Below are positions 37,660-45,625 of a stretch of 64,000 nt of DNA, piece after piece. This DNA comes from Streptomyces pacificus. GTDB taxonomy: Bacteria > Actinomycetota > Actinomycetes > Streptomycetales > Streptomycetaceae. Where the stretch lies: positions 496,001 through 560,000 of the forward strand of contig NZ_BLLG01000002.1 of the NCBI RefSeq assembly GCF_011766325.1. Direction: 5' to 3'. The position numbers were made by a program, and so were the translations under genes. The notes beneath the pieces are model-generated. The model was given only the letters and a program-made list of their open reading frames with translations, made no database searches and was not told where the DNA came from. The stretch's first letter is position 1. Each line of letters begins with the position of its first letter.

Positions 37660-38433
37660 TCAGTGGACTCCGGCATTGAGGAAAATGCCGCCGTCGACCA
37701 CGAGCGTCTGGCCCGTGATCCAGTCCGACTGGCCGGACGTGAGGAAGGCGGCGGCCCCGCCGATGTCCTCGGGGACACCGAGCCGCGCCATCGGGTAGAC
37801 GGCGGCGGCCTCGGCCTCCCGGCCCTCGTACAGCGCCTCGGCGAACTTGGTCTTGACCACGGCGGGTGCGATGGCGTTGACCCGCACCGCCGGCGCGAAC
37901 TCATGCGCCAGCTGGAGGGTCAGATTGACCATGGCCGCCTTGCTCATCCCGTACGCCCCGATGAACGGGGATGCCGAGAGCCCGGCGATGGACGCGATGT
38001 TCACGATCGCACCGCCGTGCTCCTTCTGCCAGGCCTTCCAGGTCTGCTGGGCGAACCCGAGCGCCGAGATCACGTTCGTCTCGTAGACCTTGCGGGCGAC
38101 GCCGAGGTCCAGCTCGGCGATGGGCCCGAAGACCGGGTTGGTGCCGGCGTTGTTCACGAGGAAGTCGACCCGCCCGAACGCCTCCATCACCCGCTCGACC
38201 GCGACCACCTGGTGCGCCTCGTCGTGGGCCTTGCCCGCGACGGCGATCGCCCGGTCCGCGCCGAGGCTCTCCACGGCCTCCTTCAGCGCGTCCTCGCCTC
38301 GGCCGGTGATGCACACCCGGTCACCGCGGGCGACGAGCGCCTCGGCGACGCCGTAGCCGATACCGCGGCTCCCGCCCGTCACCAGGGCCACCTTGCCTGA
38401 GAGCGGAGGAAGCTCTCGTTCCTGTGCGGTCAT
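37660..38433 (-). CDS. SDR family oxidoreductase
   Basis: 257 residues, a classical SDR: TGGSRGIG cofactor motif, NNAGTN, catalytic Ser in NIASIAG and YGMSK (Y-X3-K). Second gene of a two-gene operon, 16 bp after the FabG-like gene. A pair of SDRs under a promoter with a TetR-like operator suggests a role in acyl-CoA or hydroxyacyl metabolism, but the substrate is not evident. Confidence 0.9.
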   Translation of the reverse strand: MTAQERELPPLSGKVALVTGGSRGIGYGVAEALVARGDRVCITGRGEDALKEAVESLGADRAIAVAGKAHDEAHQVVAVERVMEAFGRVDFLVNNAGTNPVFGPIAELDLGVARKVYETNVISALGFAQQTWKAWQKEHGGAIVNIASIAGLSASPFIGAYGMSKAAMVNLTLQLAHEFAPAVRVNAIAPAVVKTKFAEALYEGREAEAAAVYPMARLGVPEDIGGAAAFLTSGQSDWITGQTLVVDGGIFLNAGVH

Positions 38434-38449
38434 CCCAGTCGCCTCCGGT

Positions 38450-39211
38450 TCAGTTGAGCGGGCCGCCGGCCACGTACATGACCTGGCCGGAGACGAATCC
38501 TGCGTCGTCGCCCGCGAAGAACGCGATCGCGTGGGCGACGTCCTCCGGACGGCCGACCCGCTGGACGGGGATCTGCGTGGCGGCCGCCGCCTGGAACTCC
38601 TCGAAGCCCATGCCGACCCGGGCAGCCGTCTGGGCGGTCATCTCCGTGGCGATGAACCCGGGTGCGACGGCGTTGGCGGTGACACCGAACTTGCCGAGTT
38701 CCTTGGCGAGCGTCTTGGTGAGGCCCTGCAGACCGGCCTTGACCGCCGAGTAGTTCGCCTGGCCCCGGTTGCCCAGCGCGGAGCTGGAGGAGAGGGACAC
38801 GATACGGCCGAATCCGGCGTCGACCATGTACTTCTGGCATGCCCTGGCCATCAGGAACGCGCCCTTGAGATGCACGTCCACCACGGTGTCCCAGTCGGAC
38901 TCGCTCATCTTGAACAGCAGGTTGTCGCGGAGCACACCCGCGTTGTTGACGAGGACCGTCGGCGCGCCGAGCTCGGCGGCGACCCGCGCCACGGCCGCCT
39001 CGACCTGCCCGGAGTCCGAGACGTCGCAGCCGACGGCGATCGCCTTGCCGCCCATCGCGGTGATCTTCTCGACGGTGTCCTTGCACGCCGCCTCGTCGAG
39101 GTCGAGTACGGCCACGGCACGGCCCTCGGCCGCCAGGCGCACGGCGGTGGCGGCGCCGATGCCGCGCGCCGCTCCCGTCACGATCGCGATGCGCTGCTCG
39201 CTGCTGGACAT
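38450..39211 (-). CDS. fabG: FabG-like 3-oxoacyl-ACP/CoA reductase
   Basis: 253 residues. TGAARGIG, NNAGVL, the Ser in SLSSSSALG and YSAVK give a complete SDR active site, and the C-terminal half (TKTLAKELGKFGVTANAVAPG) is FabG-like. ATG 39211 follows GAGGAG by about six bases. It is the first gene of the operon. Streptomyces have many FabG paralogues, so this need not be the fatty-acid housekeeping enzyme; linkage to a second SDR suggests a degradative or specialised role. Confidence 0.88.
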   Translation of the reverse strand: MSSSEQRIAIVTGAARGIGAATAVRLAAEGRAVAVLDLDEAACKDTVEKITAMGGKAIAVGCDVSDSGQVEAAVARVAAELGAPTVLVNNAGVLRDNLLFKMSESDWDTVVDVHLKGAFLMARACQKYMVDAGFGRIVSLSSSSALGNRGQANYSAVKAGLQGLTKTLAKELGKFGVTANAVAPGFIATEMTAQTAARVGMGFEEFQAAAATQIPVQRVGRPEDVAHAIAFFAGDDAGFVSGQVMYVAGGPLN

Positions 39212-39303
39212 GGTTGGTTCTCCTCGCCCTCGGGATCCCTTGGATGCGGCTCGCCCGGTGAACACGGCTCGCCCGGCACCGCCCGTCGACTCCCCGACAT
39301 GGG

Positions 39304-39317
39304 TGAGCGACCGCTTA
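39304..39317. promoter_or_regulatory. Putative TetR-type operator in the fabG-SDR leader
   Basis: TGAGCGACCGCTTA is an imperfect palindrome (TGAGCG and TAAGCG half-sites around AC). This TnAGCGnnCGCTnA shape is common for TetR repressors of acyl-CoA genes. It lies just downstream of the predicted transcription start. Confidence 0.45.
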
Positions 39318-39335
39318 GTACCTTCAGCAGACGAG

Positions 39336-39364
39336 ACGCTAGAAGCCCTGGCACCCGGTGTCAA
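39336..39364 (-). promoter_or_regulatory. Promoter of the fabG-SDR operon
   Basis: On the minus strand: TTGACA (39364-39359), a 17-base spacer and TAGCGT (39341-39336), close to the Streptomyces HrdB consensus. The leader to ATG 39211 would be about 120 bases. Confidence 0.65.
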
Positions 39365-39411
39365 CGGCACACCGGGCGCCCGCGGTCCCGCGGCGCCGCC
39401 GAAAAGCCCGT

Positions 39412-39807
39412 TCAGCGCACCAGGGTGTCCAGCAGCCGCTCGGCCTCCGCCTCCGGATCGGCCGTCAGCCCGGTGTGGACGGGACCCGGCTGCACCACGG
39501 TGGAACGCGGTGCGATCAGCCAGCGGAAACGCCGCCCCGCGTCGTCCCGAGCCGCCTGCCCGGCCTCCTCCCCGCCGCGGCAGACCCCCTCCACAGCGCG
39601 CAGCGCCGCCCGCACACCGGTCACATCGGCCCGCGGGTCCAGCGCCCTCAGCTTGGTCTCGTCCAGATGGGTGCGGGCGGCCACGAAGGACCGGGCACGG
39701 CAGTAGACCACCACACCCGCGTTGAAGCACTCGCCGCGGTCGACCCGCGGGACGATGCGCAGCAGCGCGTACTCGAAGACGTCACGCCCTTGGCCCCGCC
39801 CGTTCAC
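39412..39807 (-). CDS. DUF3037 family protein
   Basis: 131 residues matching the DUF3037 pattern (FEYALLRIVPRVDRGECFNAGVVVYCR at the N-terminus). Its start overlaps the stop of the upstream HipA-like kinase gene by four bases, and the two families are regularly found together. Function is unknown; a partner or substrate of the kinase is possible. Confidence 0.85.
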   Translation of the reverse strand: MNGRGQGRDVFEYALLRIVPRVDRGECFNAGVVVYCRARSFVAARTHLDETKLRALDPRADVTGVRAALRAVEGVCRGGEEAGQAARDDAGRRFRWLIAPRSTVVQPGPVHTGLTADPEAEAERLLDTLVR

Positions 39808-40658
39808 TGGCCGCCGTCCTTCGCGCTCTTCCCGGTGGGCTGCGGCCGGGAGCCGAGACGCCCGGTGAGCCAGCCCGGCGCCTGGGACGGCCGGGGCCGG
39901 GAGGGGGCGTCGAGGGTGATGCGCTCATGGATCGTGACCGCCCTCGGCAGCAGCGCCGCCACGTAGGCGCGGCGGACCGCGTCGGCGGAGTCGAACCCGG
40001 GCTCGTCCACGAGCCATTCGTCGGGCACGTCCGCGGTCACCTCGCTCAGCAGCTCCCGGGTGACCAGGGGGGCCAGCGCGGCGGCCGCACCCGCGACATC
40101 GGGCCGGAACGGCGCCAGGGCGTGGTCCGACGCGTCGTAGGGCCTTTCCGCGGAGGCCTCGGCGCCCGGCCAGTTGTGGTGCCAGATCATGGTGGCACCG
40201 TGGTCGATGAGCCACAGGCCGCCGTGCCACACCAGCATGTTGGGGTTCCGCCAGGAGCGGTCCACGTTGTTGATCAGCGCGTCGAACCAGACGACGCGCC
40301 CCGCCTCCTCGGGGTCCACCGCGTAGGCGAGCGGGTCGAAGCCGATCGAGCCGGGCAGGAAGTCCATCCCGAGGTTCAGCCCGCCGCTGGCCTTGAGCAG
40401 CTCCTGAACCTCCTGGTCGGGCTCGGAGAGGCCGATGACCGGGTCGAGCTGCATCCGGACCAGCTCGGGGACGCGCAGCCCTAGCCGGCGCCCCAGCTGC
40501 CCGCAGACCACCTCGGCCACCAGGGTCTTGCGCCCCTGTCCGGCCCCGGTGAACTTCATGACGTACGTACCGAGATCGTCGGCCTCGACGATCCCCGGGA
40601 GCGAACCCCCCTCACGCAAAGGCGTGACATAGCGGGTCGCTACGACCTCTTCCAACAC
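39804..40658 (-). CDS. HipA-like protein kinase
   Basis: 284 residues. Kinase-like features include an N-terminal Lys-bearing strand (YVMKFTGAGQG), a catalytic loop NNVDRSWRNPN and a metal-binding Asp in LIDHGA. It lacks the HipA N-terminal domain and is shorter than E. coli HipA (440 residues). GTG 40658 is used although the ribosome binding site is weak. It is coupled by ATGA overlap to the DUF3037 gene; there is no HipB-like DNA-binding partner. Substrate is unknown. Confidence 0.85.
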   Translation of the reverse strand: MLEEVVATRYVTPLREGGSLPGIVEADDLGTYVMKFTGAGQGRKTLVAEVVCGQLGRRLGLRVPELVRMQLDPVIGLSEPDQEVQELLKASGGLNLGMDFLPGSIGFDPLAYAVDPEEAGRVVWFDALINNVDRSWRNPNMLVWHGGLWLIDHGATMIWHHNWPGAEASAERPYDASDHALAPFRPDVAGAAAALAPLVTRELLSEVTADVPDEWLVDEPGFDSADAVRRAYVAALLPRAVTIHERITLDAPSRPRPSQAPGWLTGRLGSRPQPTGKSAKDGGQ

Positions 40659-41181
40659 TTTCCCAGGCCACCCATCTCTTCAGTCCTGCCGTCCACGGAC
40701 GACTTCTCCGGGGCGCACAGGCGCAGATCGCCGGTCAACGGTACTGGGGAGAATCCGGGGAGTCCCAGCCGGCGGGCAGGCCAGCCCCGCTCCCCCGGCA
40801 GACCGTCGCTGGCGCAGCTCCCTTTGCTGCCGGCCGGAGGCCGGCAGCAAAGGGAGCATAGTGACCGACGGTGATCATCTGCGCGGGGCCCTGCGGGTGT
40901 GTCCGCTCAGCGCCTGGATGCCGCGCCGGACGCTGTCCCCGGCCATCGCAGACCGGCCCGGCGGCCTCCTTGCGGCGAGGTGGCCCCCAAGCACGTCTCC
41001 GCGGCCGCCGCGGAAGGCGGTGCCGCCCGCCCCGGCGGCTCCCGGCGACTGTTCCCTGCCGATGGCGAGCAAGCCGAGGAGGCCCCTCACGCGCAGCTGA
41101 CGGCGGAGGTGTTCCGGGACGCGCAGACCCGGAATGGATCCCCGGTCGCGCCGCCGGCGGACGGCGCGACCAGGACGCGGC
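40659..41181. other. Intergenic region with a long perfect hairpin
   Basis: No gene is called. A GTG at 40861 preceded by AGGGAG opens a 79-codon frame, but the AGGGAG belongs to the hairpin arm and the peptide (Pro/Arg-rich after residue 30) resembles nothing known. Confidence 0.5.
40817..40857. terminator. Perfect 19-bp inverted repeat with 3-base loop
   Basis: Left arm 40817-40835 (begins GCTCCCTTTGCTGCC), loop GGA, right arm 40839-40857, with no mismatch. It lies between the kinase gene start and the end of the hemerythrin gene. It is a strong hairpin that could terminate the hemerythrin transcript. Confidence 0.75.
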
Positions 41182-41643
41182 TCAGCTGATCGGGCCGAAG
41201 ATCCCGGTGCGGTCGAAATCGGCGTCCATGCCGTCCAGCACCGCTCCCAGTTGCCTCTCCTCGTACCTGAAGTGCGTCTCCATGACCGCCTCGATCCCGT
41301 CCAGATGGCGGTGCGCCACCTCCGGGTCGGTCGAGTCGGCCACCGCCTTCTGCAATCCGCCGATGAGGTGCTCGATCATGTTGTGGTCCTGCGTCAGCTT
41401 CGCGACCACCGGTGCCAGGTCGGGTCGCGCCCGTACCAGTTCCGGGAACAGCGAACCGTCCTCGGCGCGATGGTGGCCGGACAGGGCAGCGCAGAAGCCG
41501 TGGCAGAACAGCAGCAGATCGCCTGCGGCGTCAGCGGGGTCGCCGCCGTCCAGTCCCGCCCGCGCCAGCGCCAGCGCATTGCGCAGCTTGCCGTGCACCC
41601 GCTGCAGTTCCCCGCCCCAGGCGGTGACACGGTCAGTCGGCAA
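41182..41643 (-). CDS. Hemerythrin HHE-domain protein
   Basis: About 153 residues. The His/Glu pattern of a di-iron four-helix bundle is visible: VHGKL, FCHGF, GHHRAEDGSLFPE, QDHNMIEHL and METHFRYEE. Such proteins bind O2, NO or iron or sense oxidants; this one has no extra domain. The start is a TTG at 41643 with GGGAGGA five bases upstream. It overlaps the end of the upstream esterase-like gene by about 11 bases, suggesting coupling. Confidence 0.85.
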   Translation of the reverse strand: MPTDRVTAWGGELQRVHGKLRNALALARAGLDGGDPADAAGDLLLFCHGFCAALSGHHRAEDGSLFPELVRARPDLAPVVAKLTQDHNMIEHLIGGLQKAVADSTDPEVAHRHLDGIEAVMETHFRYEERQLGAVLDGMDADFDRTGIFGPIS

Positions 41644-42433
41644 GAACGTCCTCCCTTCGCAGCCGGGCCGCGCACGCGGCCGTCCAGGACGCGGTGTGCG
41701 GCTCGCGCGCCATGCACGTGTGCGGCTCGCCGCCGTACTCCACGCCGCCGGCCAGGCCGATGCCGTGGCCGCCGCCCGGGGAGACGTGCGACTCCACCGG
41801 TACCGCGGCCGCCGCCGGCGCCCGGGTCCGCTCCGGGGCCTCGGGCTGGCCCGGCGGGTCCTGAGCGGTGGCCCACGCGAAGGCCGGACACGGCGACGCG
41901 TCCACATGCATGGCCGGGGACGGCTCGTCCTCGAGGGGCAGCAGGTCGCCGTGCAGGTTCTCGACCACCGACGGCGGCAGCAGGTCGAGGCCGGCCGGCG
42001 CATAGGCCGGAATCGCGAAGTCCGGTCGGGGCGGGTCGGCGACGCCCTCCTCGACGGACAGGACCCGGCCGGTCATGAGCAGGCCGGCGAGTTGGCCGCC
42101 CGCGCCTGATCCGATGACGCCGGCCCTGCCGACATCGAGACCGTGGTCGCCGTTGCGGATGTGGTCCGACCCGGCCCGGGCGTCTTCGAGCGGGGCCGGG
42201 AACCGGTCCGGCAGCAGCCGGCAGGACGGGACGAAGGCGTGGATGCCGAGGCCGGACAGCCGGCGCGCGCAGCCTTCGCCCTCGTGCGGCGGAAGTTCCC
42301 GGACGCCGCCGCCGGGCAGGACGAGGACGGCGGGTCGGGGGCCGAAGAACCGGTCCCCGGCGGGGTCGAGCATGGCTTTCTGTGAGATGGGGGTGGGAAT
42401 GGCCAGAGCCACCTTTCGATATGGCGCCTCCAT
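41633..42433 (-). CDS. Alpha/beta hydrolase (esterase/BD-FAE like) with altered nucleophile motif
   Basis: 266 residues from ATG 42433; in-frame upstream starts are possible and no clear ribosome binding site decides. Family features: PAVLVLPGGGV (oxyanion region), CRLLPDRFPAPLEDARAG and a C-terminal SPGGGHGIGLA with the catalytic His. The nucleophile elbow expected as GxSAGG reads GSGAGG, placing Gly where Ser should be. The protein may be inactive, use the adjacent Ser, or be a decaying gene. It is coupled to the hemerythrin gene. Confidence 0.65.
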   Translation of the reverse strand: MEAPYRKVALAIPTPISQKAMLDPAGDRFFGPRPAVLVLPGGGVRELPPHEGEGCARRLSGLGIHAFVPSCRLLPDRFPAPLEDARAGSDHIRNGDHGLDVGRAGVIGSGAGGQLAGLLMTGRVLSVEEGVADPPRPDFAIPAYAPAGLDLLPPSVVENLHGDLLPLEDEPSPAMHVDASPCPAFAWATAQDPPGQPEAPERTRAPAAAAVPVESHVSPGGGHGIGLAGGVEYGGEPHTCMAREPHTASWTAACAARLRREDVLAD

Positions 42434-43339
42434 GCCTGGCGATCCATCCGCCACCGGCACGCGACGCTGCACAAGACTATAACCACCAAGGAAAAACGGG
42501 CTGTTGGGTCGCGCTGCCACAAGGACGGCGGAGCTCATCGAGTTCGCCCACCTCGACCACGCGGGGGCCCCGCGGGTCGACGCCCTGGGCACCGTGCAGG
42601 AGCGCAGTCGCCTTCTCCAGCCCCGTACGGCCGGGGTCCCCGGGCTCCGGAGAAGGAGAAGACCTTCCGGGAAGGACACCCGCCCGCGTCGTCGTGGCGG
42701 CACCGCGGCATCCGCCGTACAGGTCCCGAGATCCGCGCCCACTGGATCCCACCGCCTCTCCAGGCGGACGGCCGATCCGACCCCGACCGGCGCCTCGGCC
42801 CCGGACACGCCCCCGGCCGGCGGTCCAACCGCTGCGATGGGAAGGGGCGCTGCCGGTGCGGGAACATCCTGTACCGGGTGGACGGCATCGCGGGCGGTCC
42901 GCAGCTGTGCTCGTACCGACACGAGACGCGCGTCTCCGGCGAACCCGCCGTCCCCTCCCGCGGCCGCTCGGACTCCGTGTGGCCCCGGGAGGCGGAACTC
43001 CGGACCTCGGCAGCGACGCCCGCGGACGGACCACGGGAGGGCCCCGGGCCGGCCGCGATACGGCGGTCGGACCGGTGCCGGTCGGGCGTCGACCGGCACC
43101 GGCCGCAGAGCGGATGAGAAGCCCGCAAGACGCCGGAGAAGGGTGGAGACGGGCCGGGGCGTCGCCCGCGGGCGGCCCACGCCGCAGCAGGCGCGTGAGA
43201 TGGCGGACCGCTGACGCCGGGGATGGCACCCGGGGCTACTTCGCACGCAATCCGGCGTGCCCGATGAACGACGGGCGGCCCGGTCCCGTAGAACATCACG
43301 AGCGGCCCGGTAGGAGGGCCGATGGGGAAAGGGAGCGGC
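42434..43339. other. Gene-poor stretch of 0.9 kb
   Basis: Several long frames cross this region on both strands, but all are Arg/Pro/Gly-rich, lack ribosome binding sites and show no family motif. I see no supported gene. It may hold decayed coding sequence. Confidence 0.5.
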
Positions 43340-43849
43340 ATGACCGGAACGCAGGGACCGTCGCGCACCACGGTGGCACGTCGCACCGTCTTCACCGCTG
43401 CCGGCGGCGTCGGGCTCGCCGCGGCGCTGACGGCGTGCGGCGGATCGGACGGGGCGGAAAGCGGGACGGTGAATCCGGCGGACGGCGGCGCGACCGCCGG
43501 CTCCACCGGAGGTGCGACCGCCGGCTCCACCGGCGGCACGACGGGCGGCACGACGGGCGGAGGCGGCGGCGAGGTCATCGCCAGTGTCGCCGACATCCCC
43601 GAGGGCGGCGGCAAGGTGATCGGCGACATCGTCGTGACACAGCCGGCGGCGGGGGAGTTCAAGGCCTTCTCCTCGAAGTGCACCCACCAGGGCTGTGCGG
43701 TCAAGAGCGTCGCCGACGGCCTGATCAACTGCCCTTGCCACAACAGCAACTTCGACGCCGGTGACGGCAGTGTGAAGAGCGGACCGGCCACCACACCGCT
43801 GCCGCCCGCGGAGATCGTCGTGGAAGGCGACTCGATCAGGCTCGCCTGA
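43340..43849 (+). CDS. Rieske [2Fe-2S] lipoprotein
   Basis: 169 residues. The signal sequence has a twin Arg (RRTVFTAAGG) and ends at lipobox LTAC, then a Gly/Thr/Ala linker of tandem repeats (encoded by a duplicated 24-bp unit, 43488-43535) leads to a Rieske domain with CTHQGC and CPCHNSNFD. Both cluster ligands and both disulfide cysteines are present. It is probably an exported, membrane-anchored electron carrier; the partner is unknown. ATG 43340 follows GGGAG; an in-frame ATG at 43322 would add six residues. Confidence 0.92.
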   Translation: MTGTQGPSRTTVARRTVFTAAGGVGLAAALTACGGSDGAESGTVNPADGGATAGSTGGATAGSTGGTTGGTTGGGGGEVIASVADIPEGGGKVIGDIVVTQPAAGEFKAFSSKCTHQGCAVKSVADGLINCPCHNSNFDAGDGSVKSGPATTPLPPAEIVVEGDSIRLA

Positions 43850-43852
43850 CGG

Positions 43853-43896
43853 GCCGCGTCGGGCCGCACGCTCAGGCGCGTGCCGCCCGACGCGGC
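43853..43896. terminator. Bidirectional terminator between Rieske and isochorismatase-like genes
   Basis: GCCGCGTCGGGC pairs exactly with 43885-43896 (12-bp stem, 20-base loop). The right arm overlaps the last codons of the converging gene. Confidence 0.65.
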
Positions 43897-44522
43897 GCCC
43901 TCCAGCACGCGAGCACCTCGTCGGTGGTGGTGACGGTGGAGACCAGAGCCAGCGTGTTCCTGACCATCGCGGGGGTGTACTCGGGAGGTACCCCCGCGAT
44001 CGCGTCCACGGGAACGACCGCGCAGTAGCCGAGGTTGACCGCGTCGAAGACGGCGTTCGGTATCGCGACGTTGGCCGAGACGCCCGTGACGACGAGCGTG
44101 CGGCAGCCCAGACCGCGCAGCAGCGCGTCCACCCCGGTCCCGGCGATCGGGGACAGGCCGTGCAGCCGGCGTACCACGATGTCCTCCTCCGCGACCTCGA
44201 TGGGTTCGGCGACGCGGACCGCCTTGCTGCCCGAGTGCTGCTGCACCGGCAGCCGCACGGCAGCCCGGAACAGCGGGGCGTTGCTGCCGGCCCCGCGGCC
44301 GTCGGGGCGCCGCTCCGCCACCGCGTGTACCACCTGCACCCCTGCCGCGTGGGCGACCTCCACGAGCCGCGCGGTGTTCTCCAGGGCTCCCGAGGACCTC
44401 GCCTGCGCCGCCAGTTCCGGGAGAGCACTGTCCCGGCCGACGACGCCCTGCTGGCATTCGACGGTGAGCAGCACCGTACCGGGCGGATCGAGTGGTGCGA
44501 TCAGCTGTTCGTGACGGGACAT
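43872..44522 (-). CDS. Isochorismatase-fold hydrolase lacking the usual Cys
   Basis: 216 residues with the isochorismatase Rossmann-like fold (VLLTVECQQGVVG at the N-terminus, LVVTGVSANVAIPNAVFDAV near 150). The canonical nucleophilic Cys after TG-x(4-5) is Ala, and the first Asp position reads Glu-Cys. True isochorismatases also do without the Cys, whereas amidase-type members need it, so the reaction is uncertain. ATG 44522 follows GAGG by three bases. Confidence 0.8.
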   Translation of the reverse strand: MSRHEQLIAPLDPPGTVLLTVECQQGVVGRDSALPELAAQARSSGALENTARLVEVAHAAGVQVVHAVAERRPDGRGAGSNAPLFRAAVRLPVQQHSGSKAVRVAEPIEVAEEDIVVRRLHGLSPIAGTGVDALLRGLGCRTLVVTGVSANVAIPNAVFDAVNLGYCAVVPVDAIAGVPPEYTPAMVRNTLALVSTVTTTDEVLACWRAPRRAARA

Positions 44523-44611
44523 TCGCCTCACCCTCCTGCTTCTCGTTCGCCCGGGACGCGGACCGCCCGGCCGGCTGCGGGGCAGCGGAAGGCCGCCCGG
44601 GCCCGGATAGT

Positions 44612-44658
44612 CCGGGCGACCGGGCGACCGGGCGACCGGGCGACCGGGCGACCGGGCG
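44612..44658. repeat. 8-bp CCGGGCGA tandem repeat
   Basis: Nearly six copies in the upstream region of the isochorismatase-like gene. The unit is not a multiple of three and the tract is noncoding; slippage could alter promoter spacing. Confidence 0.9.
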
Positions 44659-44761
44659 CGCGACGTTAGCGGGCATTGCGCCAGGGCGGAGGAGCCCTCA
44701 TGATTTCTGACACCACATCAGCCGGCCGCCGGTGCAGGCCGGCTCGCGGAAAGGGGCGCCG

Positions 44762-45229
44762 ATGGCCGCCGCACAGCGCAGGGGCAGGCGCATCATGATG
44801 TCGCCGGACGAGGTGGATGCCTTCCTCACCGGGCAGCGCACCTGCCGGGTGGCCACGGTCTCCCCCGACGGCGCGCCCCATGTCAGCGCCCTGTGGTTCG
44901 CGTGGGACGGCACCTCGCTGTGGCTGTACTCGATCACCCGCAGCCGGCGGTGGTCCGAGCTGCGCCGGGATCCGCGGATCGCGGTCGTGGTGGATGCCGG
45001 GGAGGAGTACGGCGATCTGCGGGGAGTGGAACTCTCCGGCACCGCGTTGTTTGTGGGCGAGGCCCCCCGAACCGGCGCGCCCTGCCCTGAACTGGAAGCA
45101 CCCGAGCGGTTGTTCGCCGCCAAGAACTTCGGCCTGGACGCGATGCCGCACGACGGCCGGCACGGGTGGCTGCGGCTGACCCCGGAGGCGGTCGTGTCGT
45201 GGGACTTCCGCAAGCTCACCGAGCTGTGA
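44762..45229 (+). CDS. Pyridoxamine 5'-phosphate oxidase-like split-barrel flavoprotein (F420/FMN)
   Basis: 155 residues. MSPDEVDAFLTGQRTCRVATVSPDGAPHVSALWF is the classic split-barrel start, and SRRWSELRRDPRIAVVVDAGEE is the cofactor-binding stretch. Small actinobacterial members use F420H2 or FMN to reduce diverse substrates. ATG 44762 follows AAAGGGG; earlier frame starts are less likely. No operon partner. Confidence 0.85.
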   Translation: MAAAQRRGRRIMMSPDEVDAFLTGQRTCRVATVSPDGAPHVSALWFAWDGTSLWLYSITRSRRWSELRRDPRIAVVVDAGEEYGDLRGVELSGTALFVGEAPRTGAPCPELEAPERLFAAKNFGLDAMPHDGRHGWLRLTPEAVVSWDFRKLTEL

Positions 45230-45625
45230 GATCCGGCGGGGGCCGTGGTCCGGGATGCGCTGACGGCCGCGGTGGAGCGGGCCGGGCCAGTGGGGCGCAA
45301 GATGCCCGGTGAGGCCGGGTCTTCCCGTCAAGGAGCGGCGTCCGGTGCGGTGCATCGCAGCGCGCCGGATCGACCTCGTCGCGGTTCTCCTCGGCTGATC
45401 CGGCAACGGCGAGTCGCCGTGCCGGGGGTCGCGACGCGTCACGGAGCGAGCGTCGCCTGACGCGGCACGAGAAGGTGCAGATCGGACCCCAAAGTGCCGG
45501 TGGGGCCCCGGTGAGGCCGGTGGGGCCGGAGGTGGCGGCGGCGGCCGCGGGTCGGCCGGGACACGGGCTCCGCCCCCACCACCGGCGCGCGGCCACGGGC
45601 AGGACGGCCCCGCACCCGTCGGGCG
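45230..45625. other. Intergenic region, nothing recognised
   Basis: GC-rich sequence between converging genes. No motif-bearing frame, repeat or strong hairpin was found. Confidence 0.5.

Noticed and set aside
40861..41100. 79-codon frame starting GTG just after the perfect hairpin
   Set aside because: Its apparent ribosome binding site is the hairpin arm, and the sequence is low-complexity after about 30 residues.
42535..44676. 700-residue reverse frame across the gene-poor stretch and the Rieske gene
   Set aside because: Low-complexity translation, overlaps a secure Rieske gene on the other strand, no ribosome binding site.
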